Under the pieces are notes generated by a model. The model had not been told where the DNA came from and did not search any database. It saw only the letters and a list, made by a program, of their open reading frames with translations. The position numbers and the translations under genes are program-made. DNA of 33,196 nt from Spirochaetota bacterium (GTDB taxonomy: Bacteria; Spirochaetota; UBA4802; UB4802), in assembly GCA_029907515.1 (NCBI GenBank), contig JARYLT010000021.1, positions 1 to 33,196 of the forward strand, given 5' to 3'. Shown in pieces: positions 1 to 9,827 of the stretch (its first letter is position 1; each line of letters begins with the position of its first letter).

Positions 1-66
1 ATGCTATTATATGTATGCAAACACTATAATGATAATGTAGTACACAATTACAATAACGTCAACATA

Positions 67-1239
67 TTATTTACTCTTAACCTGTATTGACCGCATAATA
101 TATATATAAAGAATCAGCGCAATAAGTTCACTAATAAATGCAAAGATCATAATATACTGTACATCAATTTCATATAACCATCCCATTATACTGGCTCCAA
201 AAAACATGCATACACCATACGCTGTATTAAATATACCATAGCCAGTTCCTCGTTTCTTAAGTGAGGTTAAATCGGCTATTGCTGCACGCATGATTGTTTC
301 ATGTATTGCCATCACCAGCCCCCACAGAATAATGCCCATAGTCACAGCTATCCAGTTAAAAGCAAAGGAAAGCACAGGAACTATCGCTGAAGCTACTGGA
401 ATTATAAATAATACTTTCATACCTTTTGTATCATATAGTTTGCCAATAACTATCGCAAATACTGCATCTACACCCATTGCTATTGCGTACAGCAGTGGAA
501 TGCTCATGTCTGAAACTATAGTATGCGACTTCAAATGATACGCAATGATTGGAAAGCTTGCAAACCCAATAATGGCAAACGCAGAAAATGCTGTGTAAAG
601 CCAGAATGTGGATGTCAACTTTTCAGGACCACTTTGGCCTGTGGCCTTTGTTTCAAATGTATCAGGATGAGGCACAAGCACCCTGGCTAACGTCAACACC
701 GCTATTAGAAGCACAAACGGAATCCACATGATTGTGTAACCCAGATTGTAATCAACTATATAGGCAAAGATTGCTGTAAAGATCAACGGCCCTGCAATAG
801 CACCTATCTGGTCCATTGCTTCATGCAAACCAAAACCCAAACCACGCCCAACCTGCGTTGTTACCTGTGATAAAATGGTATCCTTAGCTGGGCTGCGCAA
901 CGCTTTCCCCAATCGCTCAGCAACCATTAAAAGCGCAGCCACCTGCCATAGCCCCGTAAGTGCCAGAAGCGGTACTGAAATAAGCAACCCATAACCAATG
1001 AAGGTAAAAAGCCAGTATGCCTTAGTCTTATCACTCAAGTAGCCTGAAACAAGCCGTATGGCATAACCAATGAACTCCCCCAAACCAGCAACAACACCAA
1101 CCCACAGCGCATTTGCACCCAATTCTTTTAAATACTGCGCATTGACGCTTCGTGCACCTTCATAGATGATGTCGCCAAGTAAGCTTATGATTCCAAAAAG
1201 GATTATAAACTGGTACGCTCGTTTTTTAATGTCAGTCAT
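67..1239 (-). CDS. MFS transporter, 12-TM
   Basis: Major facilitator superfamily permease of 390 residues in the inner membrane. The sequence is hydrophobic throughout, with about 12 membrane segments. Between the third and fifth segments it has the basic loop RLGKALRSPAKD (about residues 109-120), followed by GLGFGLHEAMDQIGAIAGP, a pattern typical of drug- or metabolite-efflux MFS proteins. The substrate cannot be read from the sequence. The start ATG overlaps the stop of the upstream peptidase gene by one base (TGATG), so the two are probably translationally coupled. It is the last gene of the minus-strand run that begins with the reductase at 4254. The 66 bases to the left edge show no feature. 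Confidence 0.85.
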   Translation of the reverse strand: MTDIKKRAYQFIILFGIISLLGDIIYEGARSVNAQYLKELGANALWVGVVAGLGEFIGYAIRLVSGYLSDKTKAYWLFTFIGYGLLISVPLLALTGLWQVAALLMVAERLGKALRSPAKDTILSQVTTQVGRGLGFGLHEAMDQIGAIAGPLIFTAIFAYIVDYNLGYTIMWIPFVLLIAVLTLARVLVPHPDTFETKATGQSGPEKLTSTFWLYTAFSAFAIIGFASFPIIAYHLKSHTIVSDMSIPLLYAIAMGVDAVFAIVIGKLYDTKGMKVLFIIPVASAIVPVLSFAFNWIAVTMGIILWGLVMAIHETIMRAAIADLTSLKKRGTGYGIFNTAYGVCMFFGASIMGWLYEIDVQYIMIFAFISELIALILYIYIMRSIQVKSK

Positions 1240-2384
1240 CAGTTTTCCTCCATATCACGTATTGCAAAAATCCAGCGCAGGTAACGCTTGATATCAACAA
1301 GGCTCATATTATAACCAAGATAAATTCCGTCAACCCACAATTCAAAGTGAAGATGCTGTCCCCATTTTTGGCCCTGTGCTTCGCCAAGCAATCCTGAGTT
1401 GCCTACCCATCCTATACGCTGCCCTTTCTTTACCCGCACACCTGTATTGATCTTCCCATCAATTTTTGAAAGATGGTTGTAGGTAGATAGTATCCCATTA
1501 CCATGATCAATCCATACCTGTCTGCCGCCAAATGAACGCTTGATGAATGTTGCAGGATTTTTTTGATAGTATTGCGATAGGGACTTCCATTCCTCCTCGG
1601 TAGGTGGCACATAGTCAATATCAGCACGCACCACCACACCATCAGCACAGGACAACACTGGCGTAGTTTCATCTACAGGGATTGGCAGGAAATTATCTTC
1701 TTTGAAATAATAAAAGATATCAAGCCCGTAATGAATTCCACCGCGGTACCCTCGAGGTGCATTGGGATAGCCTGAATCATTTTCAGGAAACAACCCATTT
1801 TTTATGGGGAAACAGAGATTATACAATCGTTTATCAAAATATTGTAATTTGGCGCTTCCTGCATATACAGCAATCTCTGCTATTGCTGCATAACCGTCAA
1901 TGGTTGCATCATGTGGTATTAATATTCTGAATGTACTGGCATCAATGCCCTTTACATTTACTTTAACAGTCCTTTGATATGTACTATCTCCAAAAAAACC
2001 TTTTTTATCTTTCTGTATAAAATTAACCCGTGAATAATCAAACCATTTACCATCATACATGAATTGCAGGATGCAGTATGTGATGGTGTTGTAATTATCT
2101 TTTGTTCCTGCAGTAATTACTATATCAGTTATTATACGTTTTACACCAAAATCTATTTCAATCCACTGATCATCACCTTTAGCTGAAATCCATGAAGTGG
2201 TTTCATCATCATCCAGTGCTTTTTCACCTTTATGGTTTTTACTGAAATTGCTGCTTGTGGCATAGTATATTTTTTGCTGAGTATTGTTGCCACATATGAT
2301 ATATTCTTTGCCCTGCGTGCTCCGCTGAGGAACAAAATTTGAAATTAGCAACAACGATAGTAACGAAGCAATGGTTTTAGCCAT
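1239..2384 (-). CDS. Exported M23 (LytM-type) peptidase with discoidin-like domain
   Basis: Predicted periplasmic or surface peptidoglycan endopeptidase of 381 residues. An N-terminal hydrophobic stretch (residues 6-18) reads as a signal peptide. Residues about 40-175 resemble an F5/8-type-C (discoidin, galactose-binding-like) domain: DDETTSWIS, then DDQWIEIDFG, then the beta-strand IITDIVITAG. The C-terminal half is a zinc M23 domain with HYGLDI (metal His and Asp, about residues 217-222), a GNGILSTYNHLS segment and the closing HLHFEL (HxH, about residues 344-349). All expected M23 metal ligands are visible, so it is probably active. AGGA lies about 11 bases before the ATG, inside the preceding microprotein gene, which ends 3 bases upstream. 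The carbohydrate-binding role of the first domain is inference. Confidence 0.85.
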   Translation of the reverse strand: MAKTIASLLSLLLISNFVPQRSTQGKEYIICGNNTQQKIYYATSSNFSKNHKGEKALDDDETTSWISAKGDDQWIEIDFGVKRIITDIVITAGTKDNYNTITYCILQFMYDGKWFDYSRVNFIQKDKKGFFGDSTYQRTVKVNVKGIDASTFRILIPHDATIDGYAAIAEIAVYAGSAKLQYFDKRLYNLCFPIKNGLFPENDSGYPNAPRGYRGGIHYGLDIFYYFKEDNFLPIPVDETTPVLSCADGVVVRADIDYVPPTEEEWKSLSQYYQKNPATFIKRSFGGRQVWIDHGNGILSTYNHLSKIDGKINTGVRVKKGQRIGWVGNSGLLGEAQGQKWGQHLHFELWVDGIYLGYNMSLVDIKRYLRWIFAIRDMEEN

Positions 2385-2387
2385 AAT

Positions 2388-2477
2388 TTATATTTTCCTA
2401 CAAAATTTTTTATATTTATTTCCACTGCCACATGGGCATGGAGCATTACGTCCTATTTTATTGATTACCATAATCAT
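2388..2477 (-). CDS. SEC-C motif microprotein (29 aa)
   Basis: A 29-residue open frame beginning MIMVINKIGRNAPCPCGS and continuing with the pattern G-N-K-Y-K-K-F-C. This is a complete SEC-C zinc-binding motif (CPC-x8-C, here with one terminal Cys visible), the module normally found at the C terminus of SecA and of YchJ/UPF0225-type proteins. Here it is free-standing: a TAA stop lies immediately before the first ATG, so it is not the tail of a longer protein in this frame. It ends 3 bases before the peptidase start and carries that gene's ribosome-binding site. No strong Shine-Dalgarno sequence precedes it. It could be a real zinc microprotein or the surviving tail of a decayed SEC-C gene. The motif is certain and the expression is not. 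Confidence 0.6.
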   Translation of the reverse strand: MIMVINKIGRNAPCPCGSGNKYKKFCRKI

Positions 2478-2552
2478 TTAAAAACAACTTTTGAAACTTT
2501 AAAATTCTTTATCCATTTAGAAATGGTTATCGGTAACTTTTGTTTATATGTA

Positions 2553-3308
2553 TCATCTCCTTCTTGTTTTTGCAAGCAATCGTAATATCTCAAGATATAA
2601 CCATATCAAAGTAACCATTAAACCAAAAGCAGCATACCACTCCATATATTTTGGAGCACCATATTCAGCACCTTTCTCAATAAAGTCAAAGTCTATCACA
2701 AGATTTAAAGCTGCTATAACCACTACAAACAGTGAAAAAAGAATACCCCATATACCAGCTTCATGAATAAAAGGAATACCTATATCAAAAAAACGTAAAA
2801 TAAAATTACATAAATAAACCACAAATATCCCGCCCGTTGCAGCAGCCACACCAAGTTTAAAATTTTCAGTAGCCTTAATTAAACCTGATTTATAAGCCAG
2901 AAGAAGCGAAAAAAGTATTCCAAAGGTAAGTCCAACTGCCTGCAACACTATACCAGGAAAACTTTTTTCAAATAGCATTGATACTATTCCAAGAAATAAG
3001 CCCTGTATTGCAGAATAAACAGGTGCTGTCCATGGTGAAAGTTTTTTCATAAAAATAGTAAGAAGTGCTACTATAAAACCCAAAATTGACAAAACTATCA
3101 GAAACATATGGAGATAATTATTGAAAAGCAAGTTTTCTATATGATACCAGCTTAACGTTGCAAAACCAACAACTATCAGTAATAAAATGATAGTCTTATT
3201 CACACCGCCTTCAATGGTCATTACATCAGTTACAGGCTCCCCAATTTCTTTTGTAAATGGATCACTTCTGAGCACAGGATTTCCGCTTCTAACAAGACTA
3301 TTTGCCAT
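2553..3308 (-). CDS. Bax inhibitor-1/YccA family membrane protein
   Basis: Multi-pass inner-membrane protein of 251 residues. A polar N terminus of about 40 residues is followed by seven hydrophobic segments, as in the BaxI_1 branch of the BI-1/TMBIM superfamily. The N terminus MANSLVRSGNPVLRSDPF resembles bacterial members of this branch. The ATG at 3308 is preferred over an upstream in-frame TTG at 3323 because GGGAGGG lies a few bases before it. This start overlaps the end of the reductase gene by 11 bases, indicating coupled translation. Family members act as calcium-leak or stress-related channels, or as FtsH partners. The role in this organism is not shown by the sequence. Confidence 0.85.
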   Translation of the reverse strand: MANSLVRSGNPVLRSDPFTKEIGEPVTDVMTIEGGVNKTIILLLIVVGFATLSWYHIENLLFNNYLHMFLIVLSILGFIVALLTIFMKKLSPWTAPVYSAIQGLFLGIVSMLFEKSFPGIVLQAVGLTFGILFSLLLAYKSGLIKATENFKLGVAAATGGIFVVYLCNFILRFFDIGIPFIHEAGIWGILFSLFVVVIAALNLVIDFDFIEKGAEYGAPKYMEWYAAFGLMVTLIWLYLEILRLLAKTRRR

Positions 3309-4254
3309 GATACCCTCCCTCAATAAATTTAATTAATCCAGTTATCACTTCATTAACAGGTGTATTAACACCATGCTGTTTAGCTAATGCAACAACAGCT
3401 CCGTTCATTGCATCTATCTCAGTACGGCGCTTTGCCTGTATATCCTGCAGCATTGATGAACGATGCTCCCCCGTTGATGGAAGCAATCGAGAATAAAATA
3501 CATCCATATATTCTTCTGCACTTTTATAATGTGTGCTGTAACCTGCCTTATGCATGGTTTCAAATATCTCATGAAATATATCATTCATGATGGCTTTTGT
3601 ATATTCAGACTTACCTAACTCCCCATACGGCACATTGAAGATAGCACCTAATGGATTTAACGCGCAGTTGTACAGCATCTTTGCCCATATATCTTTACTC
3701 ACATGTTCGGTCACTTCAGCAGGCATGCCACCTTTTGTTAACTCACTGGCAAGCGATAGTAATTTTGTAATATCACCACCATACAATGAACCAATATGGA
3801 TTGCATCAGCATGAACCGTGATATCAACATGGTGAAGCGCTGGCTTAATGTATCCTGTCATAACACGCGCATTGAAGATTGTATCTTTTTCAAAATATTT
3901 TATAAACTGTTCAGCATTGCCCCATCCATTTTGAAACAATATTATGGGACAGGTACCAATTATATGTTCGTATTGTTTTAATACCTGTGCGATAGTTTCT
4001 GATAAGTATGATTTAATACATACACAGATATAATCAATTTTGACATTGCCTATTTTTGCCAATGAATCATAGACTTTAAATGTACCAGGCTGTATAGTAA
4101 ATTCCCCCAACACACCTGTTTGCACAATACCTTTTTCTTTCAGTGCACTGACCGTTGGTTCAACATCAATAATAGTTACATCGTTGCCTGCAGTAATAAG
4201 GCTTCGCGCTAAACCCAATCCAACAGCACCACCACCAAGTATTAATATATTCAT
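3298..4254 (-). CDS. Ketopantoate reductase family (2-dehydropantoate 2-reductase, PanE/ApbA-like)
   Basis: NADPH-dependent reductase of 318 residues, expected to convert 2-dehydropantoate to pantoate in coenzyme A synthesis. The N-terminal Rossmann fold shows NILILGGGAVGLGLARSL (GxGxxG-type loop). The C-terminal helical domain shows the catalytic Lys context IWAKMLYNCALNPLGAIF and the signature SSMLQDIQAKRRTEIDAMNG with the conserved Glu. Length is slightly above the usual 290-310. The family also contains paralogues of other function, and no other pantothenate gene is nearby, so panE is not asserted. The ATG at 4254 has AGG eight bases upstream. An in-frame TTG at 4260 would sit only two bases from it. 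This is the first gene of the leftmost minus-strand run. Confidence 0.8.
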   Translation of the reverse strand: MNILILGGGAVGLGLARSLITAGNDVTIIDVEPTVSALKEKGIVQTGVLGEFTIQPGTFKVYDSLAKIGNVKIDYICVCIKSYLSETIAQVLKQYEHIIGTCPIILFQNGWGNAEQFIKYFEKDTIFNARVMTGYIKPALHHVDITVHADAIHIGSLYGGDITKLLSLASELTKGGMPAEVTEHVSKDIWAKMLYNCALNPLGAIFNVPYGELGKSEYTKAIMNDIFHEIFETMHKAGYSTHYKSAEEYMDVFYSRLLPSTGEHRSSMLQDIQAKRRTEIDAMNGAVVALAKQHGVNTPVNEVITGLIKFIEGGYHGK

Positions 4255-4371
4255 GGGCAATACCTTTTATAGTAAAGATAGCACTTCCATTCCAGAATGC
4301 CATATACGTTTGTAAGCTCAAGCAAAAAATCAAAATAGCAGGAAGTTACATAAAAGGTCTTTTTTTATAAG

Positions 4372-6171
4372 TTACTGCCACAATCGCTGCCGCAAACCAG
4401 AAGAGCGTATGGTAGGATTTTTCATCATATATTGCAGAATTTTTTTATTTCCAATAATAGTAAGCTTATTGCGTGCACGAGTAACTGCGGTATAAAGAAG
4501 TTCACGCGTTAACAACATCTTCCAGTGCTCATTATTGCCAATATCGATATGCGGTAAAATCAGCACTACATGATTAAATTCTGAACCCTGACTTTTATGT
4601 ACCGTTATACTGTATGCAGGAACATAGTTGGTCAAAAGCGATGTATTGATCTTTCTTGAACCATCTGCAGATACAAAATACACTGCATCATCACTGCTCT
4701 TATGAATACCCACATCACCATTGAACACATCAAGGTTATAGTCATTGGCAGTAATCATGATAATTCTACCATTATACCACTCGCCACTGATTGCAGGTCT
4801 TAATTGTTTTTCAATCAACGCATTAAATGTTTCTACTCCCCACGGTCCCCTGTTAAACGGAGTTAGTATGCATAACTCTGAAAGTTTATTAAATACATCA
4901 CTGATGTTATGCTGATCAGAAATATAACTAATAATGCTATAGTATGTTTTTGCATATCCCTGAATTGCATTATACAACCATTCAAGTGAATCATATTCCT
5001 TTAATTCAACATCGGCAAAGTTGTTGGATAGCACGTCAATTGCTTTATGTTCATCATCATTTCGTATTGCTGAAGCCAGAGCTGCTATTCCGCTATCGGC
5101 ACCAAATCTGAACGTTTTATTCAATATGACGATAGCATCTCTCAGTGGATGTGATTGCTTTTTCTTATCGTCAATGTTGCAGTTGCAGTAATCCAATAAT
5201 TTCTTTCCACTATCAGTATATGAAAATTCCGTAGTACCCCAGCATACATCACCAAAAAAAGCACCCGCTTCAACCGATGATAGCTGATCTTTATCACCAA
5301 CTAAAATTAAACGAGCAGTGCTTTTTAACGCCTTAGTCAATTTTGCCATAAGCGGAATATCAACCATAGAACACTCATCAACAATAACAACGTCATATGG
5401 CAAAGGATTTTGTTCATTATAATAAAATTCAAGCTCGCCTTTCTGATAGCCAAGGAGTCGGTGAATGGTAAAAGCTTCAGCTGGGAAATTCATCTGACTA
5501 TTGGCCACATACGTCTCTTTAAAATGAGCTATCGCCTGCATTAAACGCGATGCTGCTTTCCCCGTTGGTGCACATAATGCTATAGAACAGTCAGGATTAC
5601 TGCGTAACAATTGATATACTATTGCAGCAATTACTGTGGTTTTACCTGTACCTGGCCCACCGGAAACTACACAAAATCTGTGTTTCAACGCAGTCAACTG
5701 CGCAAGAACTTGCTCATTTGCAAAGTGAATCCCTTTTGATTGCAATTCTTCAATGGCTTTACTGCAATCTTCATAAATAGTGTTGATTTCACCCTGTGAT
5801 AGTATAAAAAATTGCAAGATTGTATTTTCATAATTAAAGTAACGATACAGGTAACAATTCCCATCCCTGTATACAAGTGGCTTTATGTGATGTTCAGTTT
5901 TTGCAAAAGCATCGCAATTCAGCACATATTGTTTTAGAGATTTTTCGTCAGGGAATACTATATCATCAATTTCAATACTTTCATCATAGATAATATTGCG
6001 CAATGATTTACTGGCGATAGTTCCCAATGAAAGGCAACTATGTCCGTTAGCTGCCATGTAGCTTACACAAAATAGTAATGCGTTCAATACTTCATCATGA
6101 CAATGATACTTACTGCAAATGAAGTTGGCAAAGTGATGGTGAATGGTTTTGGTTTTATCAATTAATTTCAT
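4372..6171 (-). CDS. recD: Exodeoxyribonuclease V alpha subunit RecD
   Basis: SF1 5'-3' helicase subunit of RecBCD, 599 residues (E. coli RecD is 608). Visible motifs in order: Walker A in VVSGGPGTGKTT (about residues 168-179), Walker B in VIVDECSMVDIPLM, motif III in LILVGDKDQLSSVEAG, and the C-terminal YSITVHKSQGSEFNHVV and YTAVTRARNKLTIIG, matching motifs V and VI. All catalytic residues appear intact. Its ATG overlaps the recB stop by four bases, and it is the last gene of the recC-recB-recD operon. About 117 bases separate it from the next gene, with no clear intrinsic terminator. Confidence 0.95.
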   Translation of the reverse strand: MKLIDKTKTIHHHFANFICSKYHCHDEVLNALLFCVSYMAANGHSCLSLGTIASKSLRNIIYDESIEIDDIVFPDEKSLKQYVLNCDAFAKTEHHIKPLVYRDGNCYLYRYFNYENTILQFFILSQGEINTIYEDCSKAIEELQSKGIHFANEQVLAQLTALKHRFCVVSGGPGTGKTTVIAAIVYQLLRSNPDCSIALCAPTGKAASRLMQAIAHFKETYVANSQMNFPAEAFTIHRLLGYQKGELEFYYNEQNPLPYDVVIVDECSMVDIPLMAKLTKALKSTARLILVGDKDQLSSVEAGAFFGDVCWGTTEFSYTDSGKKLLDYCNCNIDDKKKQSHPLRDAIVILNKTFRFGADSGIAALASAIRNDDEHKAIDVLSNNFADVELKEYDSLEWLYNAIQGYAKTYYSIISYISDQHNISDVFNKLSELCILTPFNRGPWGVETFNALIEKQLRPAISGEWYNGRIIMITANDYNLDVFNGDVGIHKSSDDAVYFVSADGSRKINTSLLTNYVPAYSITVHKSQGSEFNHVVLILPHIDIGNNEHWKMLLTRELLYTAVTRARNKLTIIGNKKILQYMMKNPTIRSSGLRQRLWQ

Positions 6172-9100
6172 AGCTTCAGCGCACCTAACAGGTTATCAAA
6201 CTTGTGTACAAATGTAACGTCTGGTTTATCATAAAATATTCCATATTCATTTCCACGATTAGCATCAACACCCCGTACAAACATATAGAACACACCGCCA
6301 AAATGTTTGTCATAGCTATATCCCTTGCCTAACAATAATTGTAAATATCTGTGAAGGGCAACAGTATAGATAGAATACTGTAAGAAATATAGATGCGAAA
6401 CAATTGCACTTCTTAGCTTAGTGTAATGATAGTCTTCTAATGAAGTGCCAAGCAGATTTGTTTTCCAGTCTACAATATAGTAGGCATTTTCATATTCAAA
6501 CACCATATCAATATAGCCATGCATAAAGCCACTTATATCTTCAAATGATAACTGTTGCAGTGCTGATGCATAATCCATGGTAAAAAGGCTGTGTTCATTA
6601 AAAAGTTGAACTAAATGCCTGCTACCAAGTTGTTCTACTGGATAATAAAACTCAATTTCATGACGCCGCTTATTGTCATGGATTTTAGATAGAACAAGAT
6701 CTTTCTCTTTTTGCAATTGTACTTTTAGCACATTGACAACCATCTTTGTTACGACATCAGCCCACACGGTATCAATGTTGTATTGTTTCAGAACATCACT
6801 GGCAATCTGCAAGATACTTGTACCATCGGCATTAAAATCAATTGTTTCAAAAATCGTATGAATGCATAAACCACTAATACTTCCCGCAGGAAACGTAAAA
6901 ACAGAGTGCTCTTTTATTTCTTCTTTACTAACAACAGGAATCTGTATTTCATCACTTTTTTCATCCTCGCGCCTGTACGATAACGATGTATAGCTTGTAA
7001 GCTGCCATCCCTGGGGAACCGATCGTTCTATTACACGCACTCCCTTTGGTTCAGGATATACGGTAACAACAGCATCAAAAGGCTTTAGTGTGATATCCGA
7101 TATTTCTTTAACAGCGATGACGCCCCCTGAATCCTGTTCTATTTTTTGTAAATCTTCCAACAATTCTTCAGAAGAAAGGTCAATACCTTTTATAAAATTT
7201 TCTTCTATGTTGTCGGCTCTATTGAGATGAAAAAGGTACCGCAAAGCTGATGTTTCCGTACTATTTATATTTCCCCATCCAACATAGCATTTAAACTTTG
7301 CACGGGTCATTGCAACATAGGCAATTCGAAGAGACTCAGCAAGTTGTTCACGTTTGGCAATATATTCCATTTCATTATAATAATTATCTGGGAATAATGA
7401 TTTCATTTCCTCAACGTCCTCTTTACTAAATCTAAAGGACACATGAGTTTTGTAGTTATTATCTGTACTATCGTGAAAAACGAATATTCTATCTAATGAA
7501 GAAGCATCAAAAAGATAAGGACAAAAAACTATAGGATACTCCAGTCCTTTACTTGCATGTATAGTAACAATTTTAACAGCATTGGCATCGGATTCCAGAC
7601 GTAATTGCTGCTCTTCAGTATCAGCTCCCACATATATGGCCTTTTTCAACCACTCAACCAGTGCTACGGGTTCTAATTTTTTCTGGCGTTCAGTATCGGC
7701 AAGTATTTCAGCACAGTGCAGTATGTTGGTTATCACCCTTTCACCATCGTAGTATTGCAAAAGCCTCCTGGCAACGGTATCGCTCTCATTTTCTTTTTTT
7801 ACTATCACATCATCATGAAGAAGGCGCTGCAGCATAACAATAACACCTTTTGCTTTCCAGGTATCAAGATATGCAGCACAGCGCATCTTCACAGTATCCA
7901 ATGTTCCCTGTTCTTCCATTTGTATAATATCATTTCCACAATACCCAAATAAGCTTGTTACCAGTGCCCGCTTTATGGCTTTTGTTGATGAGGGATTTAT
8001 AATTGCCTCAAGCACATGCAACAATTCCCACACTTCAGGTGTAGTAAATACTGACTGCCTGCTATATAAAACACTATTAATACCGTACTGTCTTAAAATA
8101 TCCTGCATCAGTTCTGCTTCATGATGCTTTCGTACCAGTATTGCTATGTCACTGTATTGTAATGCTTTGCCATCAATTTCATAGGAACCATGCGCTAACG
8201 TATGAATTTCATGGGCTATATTTTTGGCTATTATCTTACGTGCTACACCAATAGATATACTCTTTTCATTATCACTATCCCGAATAAACCATATGTCTAA
8301 TGCTCCCTGGCTAAAACATGACTCATGTATCTTAGATTCAACTGGATGATACATAATTTCATCAAATACAAACGGGTTTTCAACTCGACCAAAAATATAA
8401 TTTATAGCTCTGGTTAACGATGGTGTTGATCTGAAACTTTTAGTTAATGTATATGCAGTATCTGCACTTTGACGTGCTTTAATATACGCAAAAACATCAG
8501 CTCCTCTGAAGCTATAAATTGCCTGCTTGGGATCACCAATGATATAGAGGGTATAACCTTCTTTCCTGAATATTGTGGTAAAAATAGTATATTGTAACGG
8601 ATCAGTATCCTGAAATTCATCAATGAGTGCTGCTTTGAAACGCTCCCGAACTCGAACAGCCAATCTGCTGTCCGTACCTTGCTGTAATGCTTTATGCATA
8701 TCTTTCAGGATATCCCTGAATGAAATAATATTCCAGCGATCGCGATACCATGAGTACTGTTTGTCACTGTATTGGATAAATTCACGATATGCGGCTATTA
8801 TCTGTATCTTTATAGCAACAATAGTTTTTCTGCATTCATCAAGAAGTGTAAAAAATTCATGCCATGTATATTGCTTTTCATTTTTTTTGTATGCACCGAT
8901 CAGCCTGGACAACAAACCTGAAACTGAAAATTTTTTTATATGTTTACTAATATCTTCCTGAAACACTGTGAATTCAGAAAGCATTTCTATAGCTTGCTGT
9001 AATGTCAGTAAATCTTCTTCATTATACGATCTGCTATTCAGGACGCGCTCTGCCAGTGCTTTGAAATAATTATTCTTTATTGCATCAAACTCACGATTAA

Positions 9101-9827
9101 ATTTTTCACGAATAGCTCCAATCTGCATTGTTAGCGTATGTACCAGTTGTTTTACTTCTTTTGGGTTAAACGGTATAACAGGCATGATGGTAATATCAGG
9201 ATCATCAGGCAGTTTACGAAGAATTTCCATAAACCACCTGACAAAGTTTTCATTTTTTTGAAAAAATAATGCAACAAACTCCTCTCCAAGCGGTGCTATC
9301 TTAGAATAATAAAAATCTTCAATGACTCTTTGCATGAAAGGTGTTTCATCTTCAACAAGTTTGCTTCCATACAATGAACGGCTTTCAAAAGCAAATTCAC
9401 TTAATGTGCGGCTGCAAAAACTGTGAATGGTATAAATATGTGCTTTATCAATATCAGCAAGCGCTATTTTTAAAATATCACGTATCTCTTTTTGTGTTCG
9501 ATAGTTACTGCTATTGTTGGTAGATAAAGATTGCAGATATTCATATAACTCACTGTATTTTTGCTTTACTGCATCTTCACATCTTCCTTCAAGCATATCG
9601 TATGCAATTTTTATCAATGAACGTATCCGTGATCGAAGCTCATCAGTTGCTGCATTGGTAAATGTTACAACAAGAATATTATCAATACTGAGTCCTTTTT
9701 CAATGATAAGCCGTAAATACAGATGGCTTATGGTATAGGTTTTTCCTGTACCAGCACTTGCCTCAATGCAGTTGATGCCATCTAAAGAATATTCCCAAAA
9801 ATTGTTAACACTGCAAGGATTGTTCAT
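6168..9827 (-). CDS. recB: Exodeoxyribonuclease V beta subunit RecB
   Basis: SF1A 3'-5' helicase and nuclease subunit of RecBCD, 1219 residues (E. coli 1180). Helicase motifs: CIEASAGTGKTYTISHLYL (Walker A, about residues 20-38), ALIDEFQDTDPLQYTIF (motif II), YIIGDPKQAIYSFRGAD (motif III), VKIVTIHASKGLEYPIVF (motif V) and RIAYVAMTRAKFKCYVGWG (motif VI). The C-terminal nuclease domain has MHGYIDMVFEY (about residue 1102) and YIVDWKTNLLG (about residue 1119), giving the Asp, Asp-Trp-Lys active site, so nuclease activity is expected. ATGA overlaps join it to recC upstream and recD downstream. The recC-recB-recD order differs from the Enterobacteria, where ptrA interrupts the cluster. Confidence 0.96.
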   Translation of the reverse strand: MNNPCSVNNFWEYSLDGINCIEASAGTGKTYTISHLYLRLIIEKGLSIDNILVVTFTNAATDELRSRIRSLIKIAYDMLEGRCEDAVKQKYSELYEYLQSLSTNNSSNYRTQKEIRDILKIALADIDKAHIYTIHSFCSRTLSEFAFESRSLYGSKLVEDETPFMQRVIEDFYYSKIAPLGEEFVALFFQKNENFVRWFMEILRKLPDDPDITIMPVIPFNPKEVKQLVHTLTMQIGAIREKFNREFDAIKNNYFKALAERVLNSRSYNEEDLLTLQQAIEMLSEFTVFQEDISKHIKKFSVSGLLSRLIGAYKKNEKQYTWHEFFTLLDECRKTIVAIKIQIIAAYREFIQYSDKQYSWYRDRWNIISFRDILKDMHKALQQGTDSRLAVRVRERFKAALIDEFQDTDPLQYTIFTTIFRKEGYTLYIIGDPKQAIYSFRGADVFAYIKARQSADTAYTLTKSFRSTPSLTRAINYIFGRVENPFVFDEIMYHPVESKIHESCFSQGALDIWFIRDSDNEKSISIGVARKIIAKNIAHEIHTLAHGSYEIDGKALQYSDIAILVRKHHEAELMQDILRQYGINSVLYSRQSVFTTPEVWELLHVLEAIINPSSTKAIKRALVTSLFGYCGNDIIQMEEQGTLDTVKMRCAAYLDTWKAKGVIVMLQRLLHDDVIVKKENESDTVARRLLQYYDGERVITNILHCAEILADTERQKKLEPVALVEWLKKAIYVGADTEEQQLRLESDANAVKIVTIHASKGLEYPIVFCPYLFDASSLDRIFVFHDSTDNNYKTHVSFRFSKEDVEEMKSLFPDNYYNEMEYIAKREQLAESLRIAYVAMTRAKFKCYVGWGNINSTETSALRYLFHLNRADNIEENFIKGIDLSSEELLEDLQKIEQDSGGVIAVKEISDITLKPFDAVVTVYPEPKGVRVIERSVPQGWQLTSYTSLSYRREDEKSDEIQIPVVSKEEIKEHSVFTFPAGSISGLCIHTIFETIDFNADGTSILQIASDVLKQYNIDTVWADVVTKMVVNVLKVQLQKEKDLVLSKIHDNKRRHEIEFYYPVEQLGSRHLVQLFNEHSLFTMDYASALQQLSFEDISGFMHGYIDMVFEYENAYYIVDWKTNLLGTSLEDYHYTKLRSAIVSHLYFLQYSIYTVALHRYLQLLLGKGYSYDKHFGGVFYMFVRGVDANRGNEYGIFYDKPDVTFVHKFDNLLGALKL

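Noticed and set aside
3309-3323. TTG start adding five residues to the BI-1 protein
   Set aside because: Those codons form the GGGAGGG ribosome-binding site for the ATG at 3308.
4255-4371. Search for a terminator after recD or a promoter for the reductase gene
   Set aside because: Only weak -10-like and T-rich patterns are seen, with no consistent -35/-10 pair or stable hairpin.
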